From contig NZ_SJTF01000007.1 in assembly GCF_004634245.1 (NCBI RefSeq), positions 1-64,000 of the forward strand: DNA of 64,000 nucleotides, in the 5' to 3' direction. Below, piece by piece: positions 38,385 through 49,087 of the stretch. A program made the position numbers and the translations under genes. The stretch is from Flavobacterium foetidum. GTDB lineage: Bacteria > Bacteroidota > Bacteroidia > Flavobacteriales > Flavobacteriaceae. Each line of letters begins with the position of its first letter. Position 1 is the first letter of the stretch. The notes beneath the pieces were generated by a model that saw only the letters and a list, made by a program, of their open reading frames with translations, did no database searches and was not told where the DNA came from.

Positions 38385-41300
38385 ATGGACAACCTTGACA
38401 TAGAAACAAATCAAAATTATGAGTACCCAGTAATCGGCATTATCTGTTCTGAAGCTACTGTAAACAGTCTAAAAACCGTATTAGAATCAGTAGCTCGTGA
38501 AACTCGCGCATCCTTTATCGTATTTCAGGATTTATCTCTGCGTCAGCAAGAAAACCTGACCGAGATGTTACAGGAAAATACAGTAATACCTGTAGTGGAA
38601 ATTGTAAATACTTTAGAACCAAAATCTGGAAATATTTATGTGGTTCCAGAGCATACTTTTCTGCAGCTGGATCATGAGGTCTTGAGACTCAAAAGATATA
38701 CTAGAGAAGAAAAAGCTTCAGAATGTTTGGATCAGTTTTTTACTGCTTTGGCAAATAAGTTCGATCATTCTCTTACAGCATTATTAGTCTCATGGTCTTC
38801 AATAGATGGTGCTTGGGGGCTTAAGAAAGTCAAAGAGAAAGGCGGTGTTGCAGTCGCAGCTGTCGAGCAAATCGAAATCTCACTGACAGACACTGGCGCC
38901 TCTTATATCGATTATTTTACCAAACCATCTCATGCTGCGGATTTACTGGAAGAAATCAATTCTGCAAGCGAATCCATTCAGCAACAAATACCTGAAAACC
39001 GACAATTGTTTGACGGCATTATAAACCTTACAGCACTAAAAACTGGAACAGCTCTGGAGAATTATGAGCCCAAAATGTTGCAGCAGAAGATTTCAAAAAG
39101 AATGATTCTTACCAGAAAAAAAAGTTTAAACGGTTATCTTACATTTCTCAAGGACAGTCAAGCAGAGCAAGATTTTTTATTTTATGAAATTCTGAACAAT
39201 CCTTCACTTTTCTTCAATAAAAAAACATTTGATTTACTGACTGAAAAAGTTTTTCCTGCTATTCTAGAAAATAAAAACAATAAAGAGCTCCGTATATGGT
39301 CGGCTGGTTGCTCTACGGGTGAAGAGGTTTACTCTTTAGCGATTGCTTTAGACGAATATTTGGAACAGAACAGACGCAACGAAATAAGCGTTAAAATATT
39401 TGCTACTGATCTTTCCGTCAAAAATATCGAAAAAGCCCGAATGGGAGTTTACACGTCGCAAGACCTTAAATACCTAGACGAAAAAAGAATTGAAAAATAT
39501 TTTGTAAAGAAGGACAATAATTGGCACGCCAGCAAGATCATACGCGATAATTGCGTATTTGCCGTACACGACCTTACCAAAGATTTTCCGTTTTCAGGAA
39601 TAGATTTTATTTCTTGCCGCAATGTTTTAAATCTCTTTAATACAGAGCTTCAAGAACAGGTGCTAAATTCACTTCATTACGCCCTACGCCCTGAAAGCTT
39701 TTTGCTTCTTGGAGACAGGGACTGCATTCAAGAGGTACAGTTGTTTGAAACCGTAACTCCAAATGAAAAAATCTTCATTAGAAAAAATCTTCAAAGTCGG
39801 CCACTAACACGTAATTTTAATTCTACAGCCACCTCTAGATCAATCTCTACTGATCTGGAGACTGATGCAGCAAAAGAAAATAAAGCAACTGCTAGCAGCA
39901 TTGCGCCAATAAAAGATTTTAGAAAAATTAGCGCCGAGATACTTGCAGAACAATATGCTCCAGCCGCAGTGCTTATCAATCAGCAATTTGAAATTGTTCA
40001 TTTTAGCGGAGATACGAGTCCGTTTTTACAGCCACCGGCAGGAACACCGAGTTTTAATATTTTAAACATGGTGAACCACCAAATTCGCACTGTTCTTAAA
40101 AATGCGATTTTAAAGGCTAGAAATGATAAAAGAAACCAGCAACACAAGACAGATATTGCATCAAGCAAAAACTATATCACTTCATTTGAGGTCGTATACC
40201 TACCACAGCACAGCGAACTGCTACTTGTTGTTTTCGACCGAAAATCTCTTCAAAATAATGAGTCGATAAAAGAATTCCAAAATTCAAAAGAAAAAACAAG
40301 TGTTTATAGTGATTTAGAGCAACTCAGCGAAAAACAGCAGATTTATTTGGAAGAACTTCAAACCACCAATGAAGAATTACTTAGACGGACAGAGGACTTG
40401 GAATTCCTTAATGAACAACTTGAAACTGTAGCTGAGGAATTGCGTTCTAATAATGAAGAGCTTTCTGTAACCAACGATGAACTTAAGGACAGAAGAAACG
40501 AATTATCTGTACTTCAAAATCTGTATACATCGGTTATCAAAAATCTAAAAGAGCCACTGCTTATTGTAGATCAAAATTTTATAGTACACAGTGCTAATCC
40601 GGCGTTTTATCGTTATTTTAAAATTAATGAAGACAAAATTGAAGGCTTTTCTATTTTTGAGGGAGCAAATATACAATGGACCTCAACTGAATTTAAAGAA
40701 TTGGTTTTACAGAAAATCAACCGTAGGGAGATGGTCGAAGATATCGAAGTAAGTTTTACTGTCGGCTCTGTAGTGAAAACGTGTATGGTGTATTCAGCAG
40801 TAATCGAAAACGAACAACATCAACAACGCATCATGCTGACTTTTAGAGATACGACAGAACTGGAAAAAACCAAAAGACAACTTTTAGATAAAAATGAAGA
40901 GCAGTTGCATCATACTAGAAAACTAGAATCTTTTACTGTCTCTGCTAGCGACAAACTGCTGGATCCTGTTCGTAAAATACATATGTTTGGCCAGAAAATA
41001 GCAGACAATGAAAAAACATTGACAGAGAGCGGCAGACATAGTTTAGAAAGACTTTTAAACACCTCTTTGAATTTGGATAGACTTATTGAAGACCTGCTTC
41101 TGTATTCCAGAATTCATTTTGAACAGAAAAAACCAAAAAAAACAGATCTGAACCAGATTTTAAGAAAGGTGTTAAATGAACTTAAAAGCCATATTAAGGA
41201 AAGTAGTGCGGTAATCGAACATGACGAGTTACCACAGCTACCTGTTATTCCTTGCCAGATGAAATTACTATTTAAAAACCTTATTAGTAATGCATTGCAA

Positions 41301-41651
41301 TTTTCAGATGATTCTTCTTTCCCTGTATTAAAAATCGGATTACGCCATGTTAAGGATACTTCTAATGCCACTACAGGCATTAATACAGAAACAGAATATT
41401 TAAAAATTTCTTTTACAGACAACGGAAGGGGATTTTCACAAGATTATGAAAATCTAGTTTTCGACCCATTTTACAAACTGCATCGTGATGAAAAACATTA
41501 TGGCGCCGGACTCGGATTGGCTCTGGTAAGGCAAATTGTCTTAAATCATCATGGTATGATCAAAATCAATAGTTCTCCTGGAGAAGGAACATCTATTCAC
41601 ATCTACCTTCCTGCTGCAGTTTCTTTTGAAGAACAATATAGTCCAAATTAA
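38385..41651 (+). CDS. CheB-CheR-PAS sensor protein, degenerate (pseudokinase-like)
   Basis: This 1088-aa cytosolic protein has the domain order of the larger neighbour: CheB-like (about 15-200), CheR-like methyltransferase (about 205-470; AGCSTGEEVYS near 306, ISCRNVLNLF near 409), a central PAS-like part, a coiled coil (about 650-710), a PAS domain (about 720-835), an H-box region and HATPase (N-box LISNALQF, DNGRGF, GAGLGLALV). Several key residues are altered: the methylesterase His position is Asp49 and the GG after Ser22 is lost, the CheR FFRD motif reads FFNK, and the H-box ASHDLKEP reads ASDKLLDP, so Asp856 replaces the phospho-His. The ATP domain looks intact. It may modulate the neighbouring kinase rather than act alone. 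Confidence 0.85.
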   Translation: MDNLDIETNQNYEYPVIGIICSEATVNSLKTVLESVARETRASFIVFQDLSLRQQENLTEMLQENTVIPVVEIVNTLEPKSGNIYVVPEHTFLQLDHEVLRLKRYTREEKASECLDQFFTALANKFDHSLTALLVSWSSIDGAWGLKKVKEKGGVAVAAVEQIEISLTDTGASYIDYFTKPSHAADLLEEINSASESIQQQIPENRQLFDGIINLTALKTGTALENYEPKMLQQKISKRMILTRKKSLNGYLTFLKDSQAEQDFLFYEILNNPSLFFNKKTFDLLTEKVFPAILENKNNKELRIWSAGCSTGEEVYSLAIALDEYLEQNRRNEISVKIFATDLSVKNIEKARMGVYTSQDLKYLDEKRIEKYFVKKDNNWHASKIIRDNCVFAVHDLTKDFPFSGIDFISCRNVLNLFNTELQEQVLNSLHYALRPESFLLLGDRDCIQEVQLFETVTPNEKIFIRKNLQSRPLTRNFNSTATSRSISTDLETDAAKENKATASSIAPIKDFRKISAEILAEQYAPAAVLINQQFEIVHFSGDTSPFLQPPAGTPSFNILNMVNHQIRTVLKNAILKARNDKRNQQHKTDIASSKNYITSFEVVYLPQHSELLLVVFDRKSLQNNESIKEFQNSKEKTSVYSDLEQLSEKQQIYLEELQTTNEELLRRTEDLEFLNEQLETVAEELRSNNEELSVTNDELKDRRNELSVLQNLYTSVIKNLKEPLLIVDQNFIVHSANPAFYRYFKINEDKIEGFSIFEGANIQWTSTEFKELVLQKINRREMVEDIEVSFTVGSVVKTCMVYSAVIENEQHQQRIMLTFRDTTELEKTKRQLLDKNEEQLHHTRKLESFTVSASDKLLDPVRKIHMFGQKIADNEKTLTESGRHSLERLLNTSLNLDRLIEDLLLYSRIHFEQKKPKKTDLNQILRKVLNELKSHIKESSAVIEHDELPQLPVIPCQMKLLFKNLISNALQFSDDSSFPVLKIGLRHVKDTSNATTGINTETEYLKISFTDNGRGFSQDYENLVFDPFYKLHRDEKHYGAGLGLALVRQIVLNHHGMIKINSSPGEGTSIHIYLPAAVSFEEQYSPN

Positions 41652-41936
41652 ATTTTTTACTAAACCTACATTCTACGACTATTCGATTTACATTTTATCA
41701 AAAAAATAGTAAAAACTGAGTTTTCTTATTATCTGAAATGATTTTAAGTCCTTGTGGACTATAAATTATTCGTGGCTAATAAGTACATAAAAAGTATGTT
41801 TGCTATCCTCAAAAATAGTAAGCCAAAAAATTCGTATCCTATTCTAAAAATAATCGGTTCATCGTACCAGAAGTTGATTCGTAAAGGATTTGAAAAATGA
41901 AACAAAATGTTAACTTTGTTACATTGCTGAATTACT

Positions 41937-44900
41937 ATGAAAGAAAAAGATGCTGATAGCACTACTAAACAAGTGAAACAATTACAGGATAAACCTGGAA
42001 AAAATGAGTTTCTAATAGCCGGAATCGGTGCCTCCGCAGGAGGCGTTCATGCGCTTGAAGATTTTTTTACTTATGTTCCGAAAAAATCCGGTATCGCTTA
42101 TGTCGTAATTCTCCATCTTTCTCCCGACTACGACAGTCAGCTTACCGAGATCTTGCGACGTTGCGGTCAATTGCCTGTTATTCAGGTTCTGGACAAGGAG
42201 ACAGTCCAACCCGACCATGTTTATGTAATATCGCCAAGCAAACATCTTACCATAGAAAACAACACTATTACTGCTTCTCCTAATTTACTAATGGAGGAAC
42301 GCAGAGCACCCGTAGATATCTTTTTCCGAAGCATGGCCGATGAATATGGTCCACGCTCTATTGCGGTTATTCTTTCGGGCACTGGAGCCAACGGCTCGAT
42401 GGGACTAAGACGCGTCAAAGAAAGAGGCGGAGTCTGTTTTGTTCAGAACCCTCTTGAAGCAGAATACAATGAAATGCCGCGAAACGCCATTTCGACTAAT
42501 ATGGTCGACGAGGTGCTTCCAGCAACCAAAATACCAGAAAAAATAATAGCTTATAAAGAAAGCATTCACACGGTTGAAATAACCGACCAGCCAGAAAAAA
42601 GACCTAACGATCAACAGCAGGCACTTCGTGAAATATTCACCCAGTTGCGTCTTAGAACAGGTCATGATTTTACCAATTACAAGCGTCCGACGCTTTTAAG
42701 AAGAATTGAGAGAAGGATAAATATCAGTGGACTTTCTGACCTGCCATCTTATGCCGATTATCTTCATGACAATCCCGCTGAACCTTTAGCACTGCTCAAA
42801 GACTTGTTGATTTCGGTAACCAATTTCTTCAGAGACAAAAGACCTTTTGAAATCATAGAGCAAGAAGTGATTCCGTTGCTTTTTAAAGATAAAACCAGTA
42901 AAGATCAGGTTAGAATTTGGATTCCTGGCTGTGCTACTGGAGAAGAAGCCTATTCTATTGCAATGCTTTGTGCCGAAATCACTTCGGATGCTATTGATGC
43001 TCCGAAAGTACAGATTTTTGCAACTGATATTGATGATGCCGCCATATCTCATGCAAGAGAGGGCTTGTATAGCCTTAATGATACAGCAGACGTATCTCCA
43101 GAAAGGCTTCGTCGTTTTTTTAATAAAGAGGGAGATCGTTATCGCATCCGTAGGGAGGTCAGGGAAACAATTATGTTTGCCACGCATAACTTTCTGAAGG
43201 ATCCTCCTTTTTCACATTTGGACATGGTGAGTTGCCGCAATGTCATGATTTATCTGAATCAAGTAGCACAAGAACGTGTGGTTGAAACTTTCCATTTTGC
43301 CTTAAAACCTGGAGCTTTTCTATTTCTTGGAACATCAGAATCGGTAGATGGAGCCAATGACCTTTATTCGGTGTACAGCCGTGAAAATCATATTTTCCGA
43401 AGAAGACAGGTTACGTTAAGATCGTATCCTGTACCAGAGTCCACTCCTACTCCTCCTTTTGAAAAATCTAAGACCGATATCATCACACAGGAACAGGAAC
43501 AGAAAATATTGGATCGAATTTCTTTTGCCGATCTGCATCAGCAGCTTCTGGAAGAATACGCGCCACCTTCATTAGTAGTGAATGAAGAATTTGAAATCAT
43601 GCACCTAAGTGAGCGTGCCGGGAGGTATTTACAGATTTCTGGAGGAGAGCCTACCAAAAATCTTTTAAAACTTATAAAACCAGAGCTACGTCTGGAACTG
43701 CGTTCGGCACTGTATCAGTCCACACAAAGGCAAACCGCTGTCGAAGCGCGTGGCCTTAAAGTAACGGTCAATGACACAACAGAAACCCTTACCATAAAAG
43801 TAAGACCAGTACTGCGTCAAGACGATACTGCTAAAGGTTTTATTCTAATAATTTTTGAACAAGGCAACGATGAGAACAGCCGTGAAATCCTGCAATCTAC
43901 AGACGAATCGTTAGCCAGGCAAATAGAGGAAGAACTGATTAGAGTGAAAATCCAGCTGCGGACAGCAAATGAACAGCATGACTTTCAAGCTGAGGAAATG
44001 AAAGCTTCTAATGAAGAACTTCAGGCTATGAATGAGGAATTACGCTCTGCAGCCGAAGAACTAGAAACAAGCAAAGAGGAACTCCAATCTATTAATGAAG
44101 AACTTCGTACTGTTAATCAAGAGCTAAAGGTAAAAATCGAAGAAACCAGCATTGCTAGCAACAATTTACAGAATATCATCAATTCTACTGATATAGGCAC
44201 CATATTTCTTGACCGTAGTTTTAGGGTTGCGCTTTATACGCCCGCAGCAGGAGCAATATTCAATTTGATACCGGCAGATTACGGACGTCCGCTAACCGAT
44301 ATTACTCATAAACTAGAATATCTAGAATTGCAGCGGGATGCAGAAAAGGTGCTGGATAAACTTACTATAATAGAAAAAGAAGTTCGCACAATAGACGGAA
44401 ATATTTACCTGATGCGTCTTACGCCGTATCGCACCGATGAAGACCGCATTAACGGAATCATTATTTCTTTTATCAATATCACCGAACGAAAACAAGCAGA
44501 AGAAGCGCTGCGTGCCGCAGAAGACAACTACAGGCAACAGCTGGAACAACAGGTTGAAGAACGTACAGCGCAGTTAAAAGAAAGTCGAGACCATTATCTT
44601 AATTTAGTCGAAAATACTCCAGATATTATAACGCGATGGGATAAAGACTTAAAACTTATATTCGCCAATTCGGCTTTAGAGAAAAAAACAGGCACCAGTC
44701 TTGAGCAGCTGTTAGGCAAAACCTATCTAGAAATGGGTCAGCCCGATGACATTGCGCAGTCTTACTTTGAGAGTCTTCAGAAAGCTTTCCGAACTGGTGA
44801 AACAGTAGAACATTACAAAAAGTTGTCAACACTCGAAGGCGTAGTTGATTTGTATTCTCGTATGATTCCCGAAAAAAATGCTCTTGGAGAAGTAGAAAGC

Positions 44901-47900
44901 ATACTCGCCACTGCAAGAGATATTACCGACCTTAAAAAAGCTGGAGAAGAAATCAAACACAGACAAGAACTCCTGCAAGCTACCATGGACAGCTCTCCTG
45001 ATATGATTCAGGTTTTTGAAGCGGTACGAGATCAAAATGGAGAAATTGTAGACTTCACTTGGATTCTCAATAACAATACTTCAATTGAAGCATACGGTGA
45101 CGTAATAGGCAAAAGACTGCTGGAACTTAATCCTGGCGTAGTCAAAGAAGGCATATTTGATACCTTTAAACAAGTTGTTGAAACTGGTATTCCCAATTTG
45201 AGCGAACGCCATTACATTCACGAGCAATTCAATGACTGGTTTTACCAAACTGCTGTAAAACTCAATGACGGAGTCGCCAGCACTACGATAAAGATTACAG
45301 ATCTTAAAAAAGCAGAACAAGAAATTAAGTCTGGTCGAGAGTTTCTGCGTTCTATTCTGGACAGTTCTTTAGACGTTATCCAGGTTTTCAAAGCCGTTCG
45401 TGACTCAAAAGGCACTATCATCGATTTTGAATGGGTGGTGCAGAACAGCAAAGGCTTTGAACAAAATGAAAATGTGGTTGGTGAAAGACTGCTTGAAAAA
45501 AATCCTGGCGTAATCGAAGCTGGCATATTTGACAATCTGGTTAAGGTTACCCAAACGGGCATACCAGTGGAAATGGAACAATATTATTCTAGCGAACAAT
45601 TCGATGACAGCTGGTTCTACTTGGCCATGGTTCGGCAAGATGACGGAGTAGTGATGACTACCCGCAATATTACTGAGCAGATAAGAGCCGAAAAAGAACT
45701 TCTGGCCCTTAAAGACGAACTCGCCAAAAAAGCCAATGACCGCTATCTGGAGCTTTTTAATTCTATAGACGAAGGGTTTTGCATCATAAAAGTGCTTTTT
45801 GACGAAAATGATGAAGCCTACGATTATGTTTTTATAGATGCCAACAAGGCATTCGAGAAGCAAACCGGCATTAAAAGCGCAGTCGGACGTAGTATGCTCG
45901 AAATCCAACCTAATCATGAATCCTATTGGTTCAAAACATATGGAAGAATCGTAAAAAGCCAACAACCTGAGCGCTTTGAAAACAAGGCCAAAGAACTTGG
46001 TTTATTCCATGAGGTATATGCTTTTCCTACCGGACATCCAGAGGAGCATCATGTAGCGGTGCTTTTTAATGATATTACACAGCGCAAAAAAGAAGAGAAA
46101 AAACAGCAAGCCATTCTAGAACTAAGCGATGTGCTTCGTTCTTTGGCCGATTCAACAACTATAAAAAAAGCTTCAATCAACTTAGCTGCCGCATTTCTAG
46201 AGGCAGATGTTGCTTTTTATTTTGATATTGTTTCGGGAGAATGTATCAATTTCCCAGAAAACAGCCTTTCGTTCTGCCCATTTGTGCCTAACAATTCACA
46301 CGGCGAATTAGAAAAACACTGGATGGATTATTTCCATACAAATGAATATCTCATTGTCGAAAACGCCTCTTTAGAAGCGCTAATCTCAAAAGCAGAATAT
46401 ACCAGATGGGAAAAAGCCGGTATAAGCAGCCTCATCAGTATTCCGGTACTAAAAGAAAATGAGTTAGTAGCCATTCAGGCGGTGGGACATACAAAACCGC
46501 ATCAATGGGAAATTGATGATGCCATGCTCTTAAAAGAAATTGCCTATAGAACATGGACAACCGTAGAGCGTGCTTATGCCGAGGAAGCTCTTAAAATTTC
46601 TAAGGAAAAATATCGCTATCTGTTTGAGTCAATTGATGAAGGATATTGCATTATAGAGGTTCTTTTTGATGAAAATGACAAGCCGTATAACTGGAAATTT
46701 ATTGAAGTAAATCCTGCTTTTGAGAAAAACAACGGCCTAACTAATGCTTCTGGCAAAACCATTCTCGAAATGACTCCTGGCATTGAAGAAAAATGGTTTG
46801 AAATTTATGGCCGTGTTGCAAAAACAGGACAGCCGATTCGTTTCAAAGAAGATTCGAAAGCTCTTAATCGCCACTTTGATCTTTATGCTTTTCCTGTAGG
46901 AGATCCGAAAGAAAATTTGGTTGCTGTTATCTTTACCGATATCTCGCAACGTGTTTTATCGGAAGAAGCTTTGCGTTATTCAGAAGAAAGACTAAGGGTA
47001 ACCATGAAAAGCGCTGTTGATTTTGTGATCATTACATTGGATGTAGAAGGACGCATTGATCAATGGAATACAGGTGCAGAGGAAATATTAGGTTATACTG
47101 CTGAGGAAGTCCATGGAAAGCATTATTCCTTAATTTTTACCGAAGAAGACCAAGCCGAAGGAGCCGCTGAAAAAGAACTGCAGTCTGCTCGTGAGAATGG
47201 CATGGCAGAAGATGGGCGCTGGCACCGCAGAAAAGATGGTTCTCATTTCTTTATGAATGGAGTGGTTCGCCCTATTTACAATCCTGAGCTGACTGGATAT
47301 GCAAAAGTAGCACGCGACATGACCGACCACCAGCAAGCGCAAGAACAGCTGAAAGTATACGAAGAACGATCTCGTATTGCTCTAGAATCTGCCGGAATGG
47401 CTTCTTGGGATTGGGATATCAGAAAAGATCTGATTTCTTGGAACGAAAACCATTACAAGCTTCTGGGACTTAAAAACAAGGAAAAAAATATAAATACAGC
47501 TTTTTTTGCTCAATTTGTGCATCCGGACGATAAGAAAATGGTTATGGAAAAACTGCAACAGGCGGTCGATACTGCCAGTGAGTTTATTGCCGAGTTCCGC
47601 ATTATTAGAGCCGATAACGGAAAAGATCATTGGATGAAAGGATACGGAAGTACTGTTGGTGCTGAAGATGGTCACGCAGTACGAATGGTCGGAGTAATGT
47701 TTGATATTACCGAACAAAGAGATTTTACTGAAGAACTAAGCAGGCAAGTAAAAGAAAGGACAGCAGCACTGGAGCGTTCTAATGACGACTTACTCCAATT
47801 TGCGCATGCAGCAAGCCACGATTTGAAGGAACCAGTAAGAAAGATTAGGACTTTTTATTACCGAATATTAGAAGAGTTCGCAGATATATTGCCGGAAGAT

Positions 47901-48470
47901 GTAAAAGGCTACCTCGAACGTATCGAGTCTGCTGCGGCCAGAATGTACGCAATGATTGACGGAGTACTGCATTACACAAAACCTTCTTCTGATTATGAAG
48001 AAGCACAATCGGTAAACTTAAACAAGGTCGTTTCCAGTATCAAATCTGATCTTGAGGTCTTAATGGAAAATAAGGCAGCTGAGATAACCTCAGATTCTCT
48101 GCCTCATGTCAGTGCACATTTTACACTCATCTATCAGCTGTTTTATAATCTAATCTTAAACTCTCTAAAATTTGCTAAAGAAGGTGTCCCTGCAAGGATT
48201 CATATTACATCTTCTGAAAAATCTATACCGAACGGCTTCTATTGGCAGATTGATATCCAAGATAATGGCATCGGCTTCAATCCCGAGCAATCGGAGAAAA
48301 TTTTTAACACCTTTACAAGGCTGAATACTGCCGATCGCTATGAAGGTTCAGGAATGGGACTTGCCTTGTGTAAAAAAATTGTAGAACGCTATAACGGGAG
48401 CATAACGGCAAAGAGCACACTTGGCAACGGTGCTGTATTTACCATACTTCTTCCAGCTGTAAAACCTTAA
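41937..48470 (+). CDS. Very large CheB-CheR-multi-PAS sensor histidine kinase
   Basis: This 2177-aa protein has CheB (about 25-205; GASAGG Ser33, LHLSP His60, but GTGANG with Asn152 at the usual Asp), CheR (about 215-480; PGCATGEEAYS near 331, SCRNVMIYL near 431), a coiled coil (about 680-732), PAS domains starting near 740, 884, 1010, 1134, 1268, 1556, 1681 and 1808, a GAF domain (about 1390-1550), HisKA (FAHAASHDLKEPVRKI, His1960) and HATPase (about 2058-2176; GSGMGLALC). CheBR fusions are known sensor kinases outside classical chemotaxis; no chemoreceptor gene is nearby. A response regulator gene follows 13 bp later and is the likely phosphate acceptor. The adjacent PAS pairs look like internal duplications. 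Confidence 0.92.
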   Translation: MKEKDADSTTKQVKQLQDKPGKNEFLIAGIGASAGGVHALEDFFTYVPKKSGIAYVVILHLSPDYDSQLTEILRRCGQLPVIQVLDKETVQPDHVYVISPSKHLTIENNTITASPNLLMEERRAPVDIFFRSMADEYGPRSIAVILSGTGANGSMGLRRVKERGGVCFVQNPLEAEYNEMPRNAISTNMVDEVLPATKIPEKIIAYKESIHTVEITDQPEKRPNDQQQALREIFTQLRLRTGHDFTNYKRPTLLRRIERRINISGLSDLPSYADYLHDNPAEPLALLKDLLISVTNFFRDKRPFEIIEQEVIPLLFKDKTSKDQVRIWIPGCATGEEAYSIAMLCAEITSDAIDAPKVQIFATDIDDAAISHAREGLYSLNDTADVSPERLRRFFNKEGDRYRIRREVRETIMFATHNFLKDPPFSHLDMVSCRNVMIYLNQVAQERVVETFHFALKPGAFLFLGTSESVDGANDLYSVYSRENHIFRRRQVTLRSYPVPESTPTPPFEKSKTDIITQEQEQKILDRISFADLHQQLLEEYAPPSLVVNEEFEIMHLSERAGRYLQISGGEPTKNLLKLIKPELRLELRSALYQSTQRQTAVEARGLKVTVNDTTETLTIKVRPVLRQDDTAKGFILIIFEQGNDENSREILQSTDESLARQIEEELIRVKIQLRTANEQHDFQAEEMKASNEELQAMNEELRSAAEELETSKEELQSINEELRTVNQELKVKIEETSIASNNLQNIINSTDIGTIFLDRSFRVALYTPAAGAIFNLIPADYGRPLTDITHKLEYLELQRDAEKVLDKLTIIEKEVRTIDGNIYLMRLTPYRTDEDRINGIIISFINITERKQAEEALRAAEDNYRQQLEQQVEERTAQLKESRDHYLNLVENTPDIITRWDKDLKLIFANSALEKKTGTSLEQLLGKTYLEMGQPDDIAQSYFESLQKAFRTGETVEHYKKLSTLEGVVDLYSRMIPEKNALGEVESILATARDITDLKKAGEEIKHRQELLQATMDSSPDMIQVFEAVRDQNGEIVDFTWILNNNTSIEAYGDVIGKRLLELNPGVVKEGIFDTFKQVVETGIPNLSERHYIHEQFNDWFYQTAVKLNDGVASTTIKITDLKKAEQEIKSGREFLRSILDSSLDVIQVFKAVRDSKGTIIDFEWVVQNSKGFEQNENVVGERLLEKNPGVIEAGIFDNLVKVTQTGIPVEMEQYYSSEQFDDSWFYLAMVRQDDGVVMTTRNITEQIRAEKELLALKDELAKKANDRYLELFNSIDEGFCIIKVLFDENDEAYDYVFIDANKAFEKQTGIKSAVGRSMLEIQPNHESYWFKTYGRIVKSQQPERFENKAKELGLFHEVYAFPTGHPEEHHVAVLFNDITQRKKEEKKQQAILELSDVLRSLADSTTIKKASINLAAAFLEADVAFYFDIVSGECINFPENSLSFCPFVPNNSHGELEKHWMDYFHTNEYLIVENASLEALISKAEYTRWEKAGISSLISIPVLKENELVAIQAVGHTKPHQWEIDDAMLLKEIAYRTWTTVERAYAEEALKISKEKYRYLFESIDEGYCIIEVLFDENDKPYNWKFIEVNPAFEKNNGLTNASGKTILEMTPGIEEKWFEIYGRVAKTGQPIRFKEDSKALNRHFDLYAFPVGDPKENLVAVIFTDISQRVLSEEALRYSEERLRVTMKSAVDFVIITLDVEGRIDQWNTGAEEILGYTAEEVHGKHYSLIFTEEDQAEGAAEKELQSARENGMAEDGRWHRRKDGSHFFMNGVVRPIYNPELTGYAKVARDMTDHQQAQEQLKVYEERSRIALESAGMASWDWDIRKDLISWNENHYKLLGLKNKEKNINTAFFAQFVHPDDKKMVMEKLQQAVDTASEFIAEFRIIRADNGKDHWMKGYGSTVGAEDGHAVRMVGVMFDITEQRDFTEELSRQVKERTAALERSNDDLLQFAHAASHDLKEPVRKIRTFYYRILEEFADILPEDVKGYLERIESAAARMYAMIDGVLHYTKPSSDYEEAQSVNLNKVVSSIKSDLEVLMENKAAEITSDSLPHVSAHFTLIYQLFYNLILNSLKFAKEGVPARIHITSSEKSIPNGFYWQIDIQDNGIGFNPEQSEKIFNTFTRLNTADRYEGSGMGLALCKKIVERYNGSITAKSTLGNGAVFTILLPAVKP

Positions 48471-48483
48471 AACCATCCTAATT

Positions 48484-48918
48484 ATGCAAAAAAAAATACT
48501 TCTCGTAGACGACGACAAAGATGACAGAGATTTTTTCATAGATGCGGTTGGCGCGGTTTCAGATGCAATAGCGATTACAGCACTTGAAAGCGGCATCACT
48601 TTGCTGCAGGATTTAGATAACGGCAAAATACCTATGCCTGATCTTATTGTGCTAGACATTAATATTCCGCAGTTTGATGGGTGGATGTGCCTATCAGAAC
48701 TCAAAAAAAGTCTTTTGTACCAGCATCTACCTGTTATTATGTATTCAACATCGAGTTCTTTGCTGACCGCAGATAAAGCCAAAGATGCTGGGGCAGTCTG
48801 CTTTTTCAGCAAGCCATTTAATTACAAAGAATACAAAGAAATCATAAAGGAACTTTACCAGCATCTTGAACAAGGTAATTTAGACGAACTTCCAAAAAAC
48901 TCAAAATATTTTTTTTAA
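48484..48918 (+). CDS. Single-domain response regulator
   Basis: This 144-aa receiver domain has acidic DDDKDD near residue 10, the acceptor Asp in LIVLDINIPQFDGW (about residue 58), Ser/Thr in MYSTSSS and Lys in FFSKPF. There is no output domain, so it acts through protein contact, much like the response regulators found beside phytochrome-type or PAS kinases (Rcp1-like). It lies 13 bp after the large CheBR kinase, probably in one operon with it. Confidence 0.93.
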   Translation: MQKKILLVDDDKDDRDFFIDAVGAVSDAIAITALESGITLLQDLDNGKIPMPDLIVLDINIPQFDGWMCLSELKKSLLYQHLPVIMYSTSSSLLTADKAKDAGAVCFFSKPFNYKEYKEIIKELYQHLEQGNLDELPKNSKYFF

Positions 48919-49087
48919 CTGACCTTAGTCAAAAAAAATGAATTATAAGATTTGAGTTTTCTAAAATTGCATTGGAACAGTGATATACAAAATCGAAATC
49001 GTACCGCTATCAAAGAATCTAAAACCTAACGGTTCTTATTGTAAAATCGATTTTCTCGAGAGTTCCTTGATTAGATGCTTTTAACCG

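Noticed and set aside
38194..38409. Minus-strand frame of 71 codons before the CheBR gene
   Set aside because: Overlaps the start of the well-supported CheBR gene, no family resemblance, and intergenic composition.
41759..41962. Minus-strand frame of 67 codons between the two CheBR genes
   Set aside because: Overlaps the start of the 2177-aa gene and has no recognisable features.
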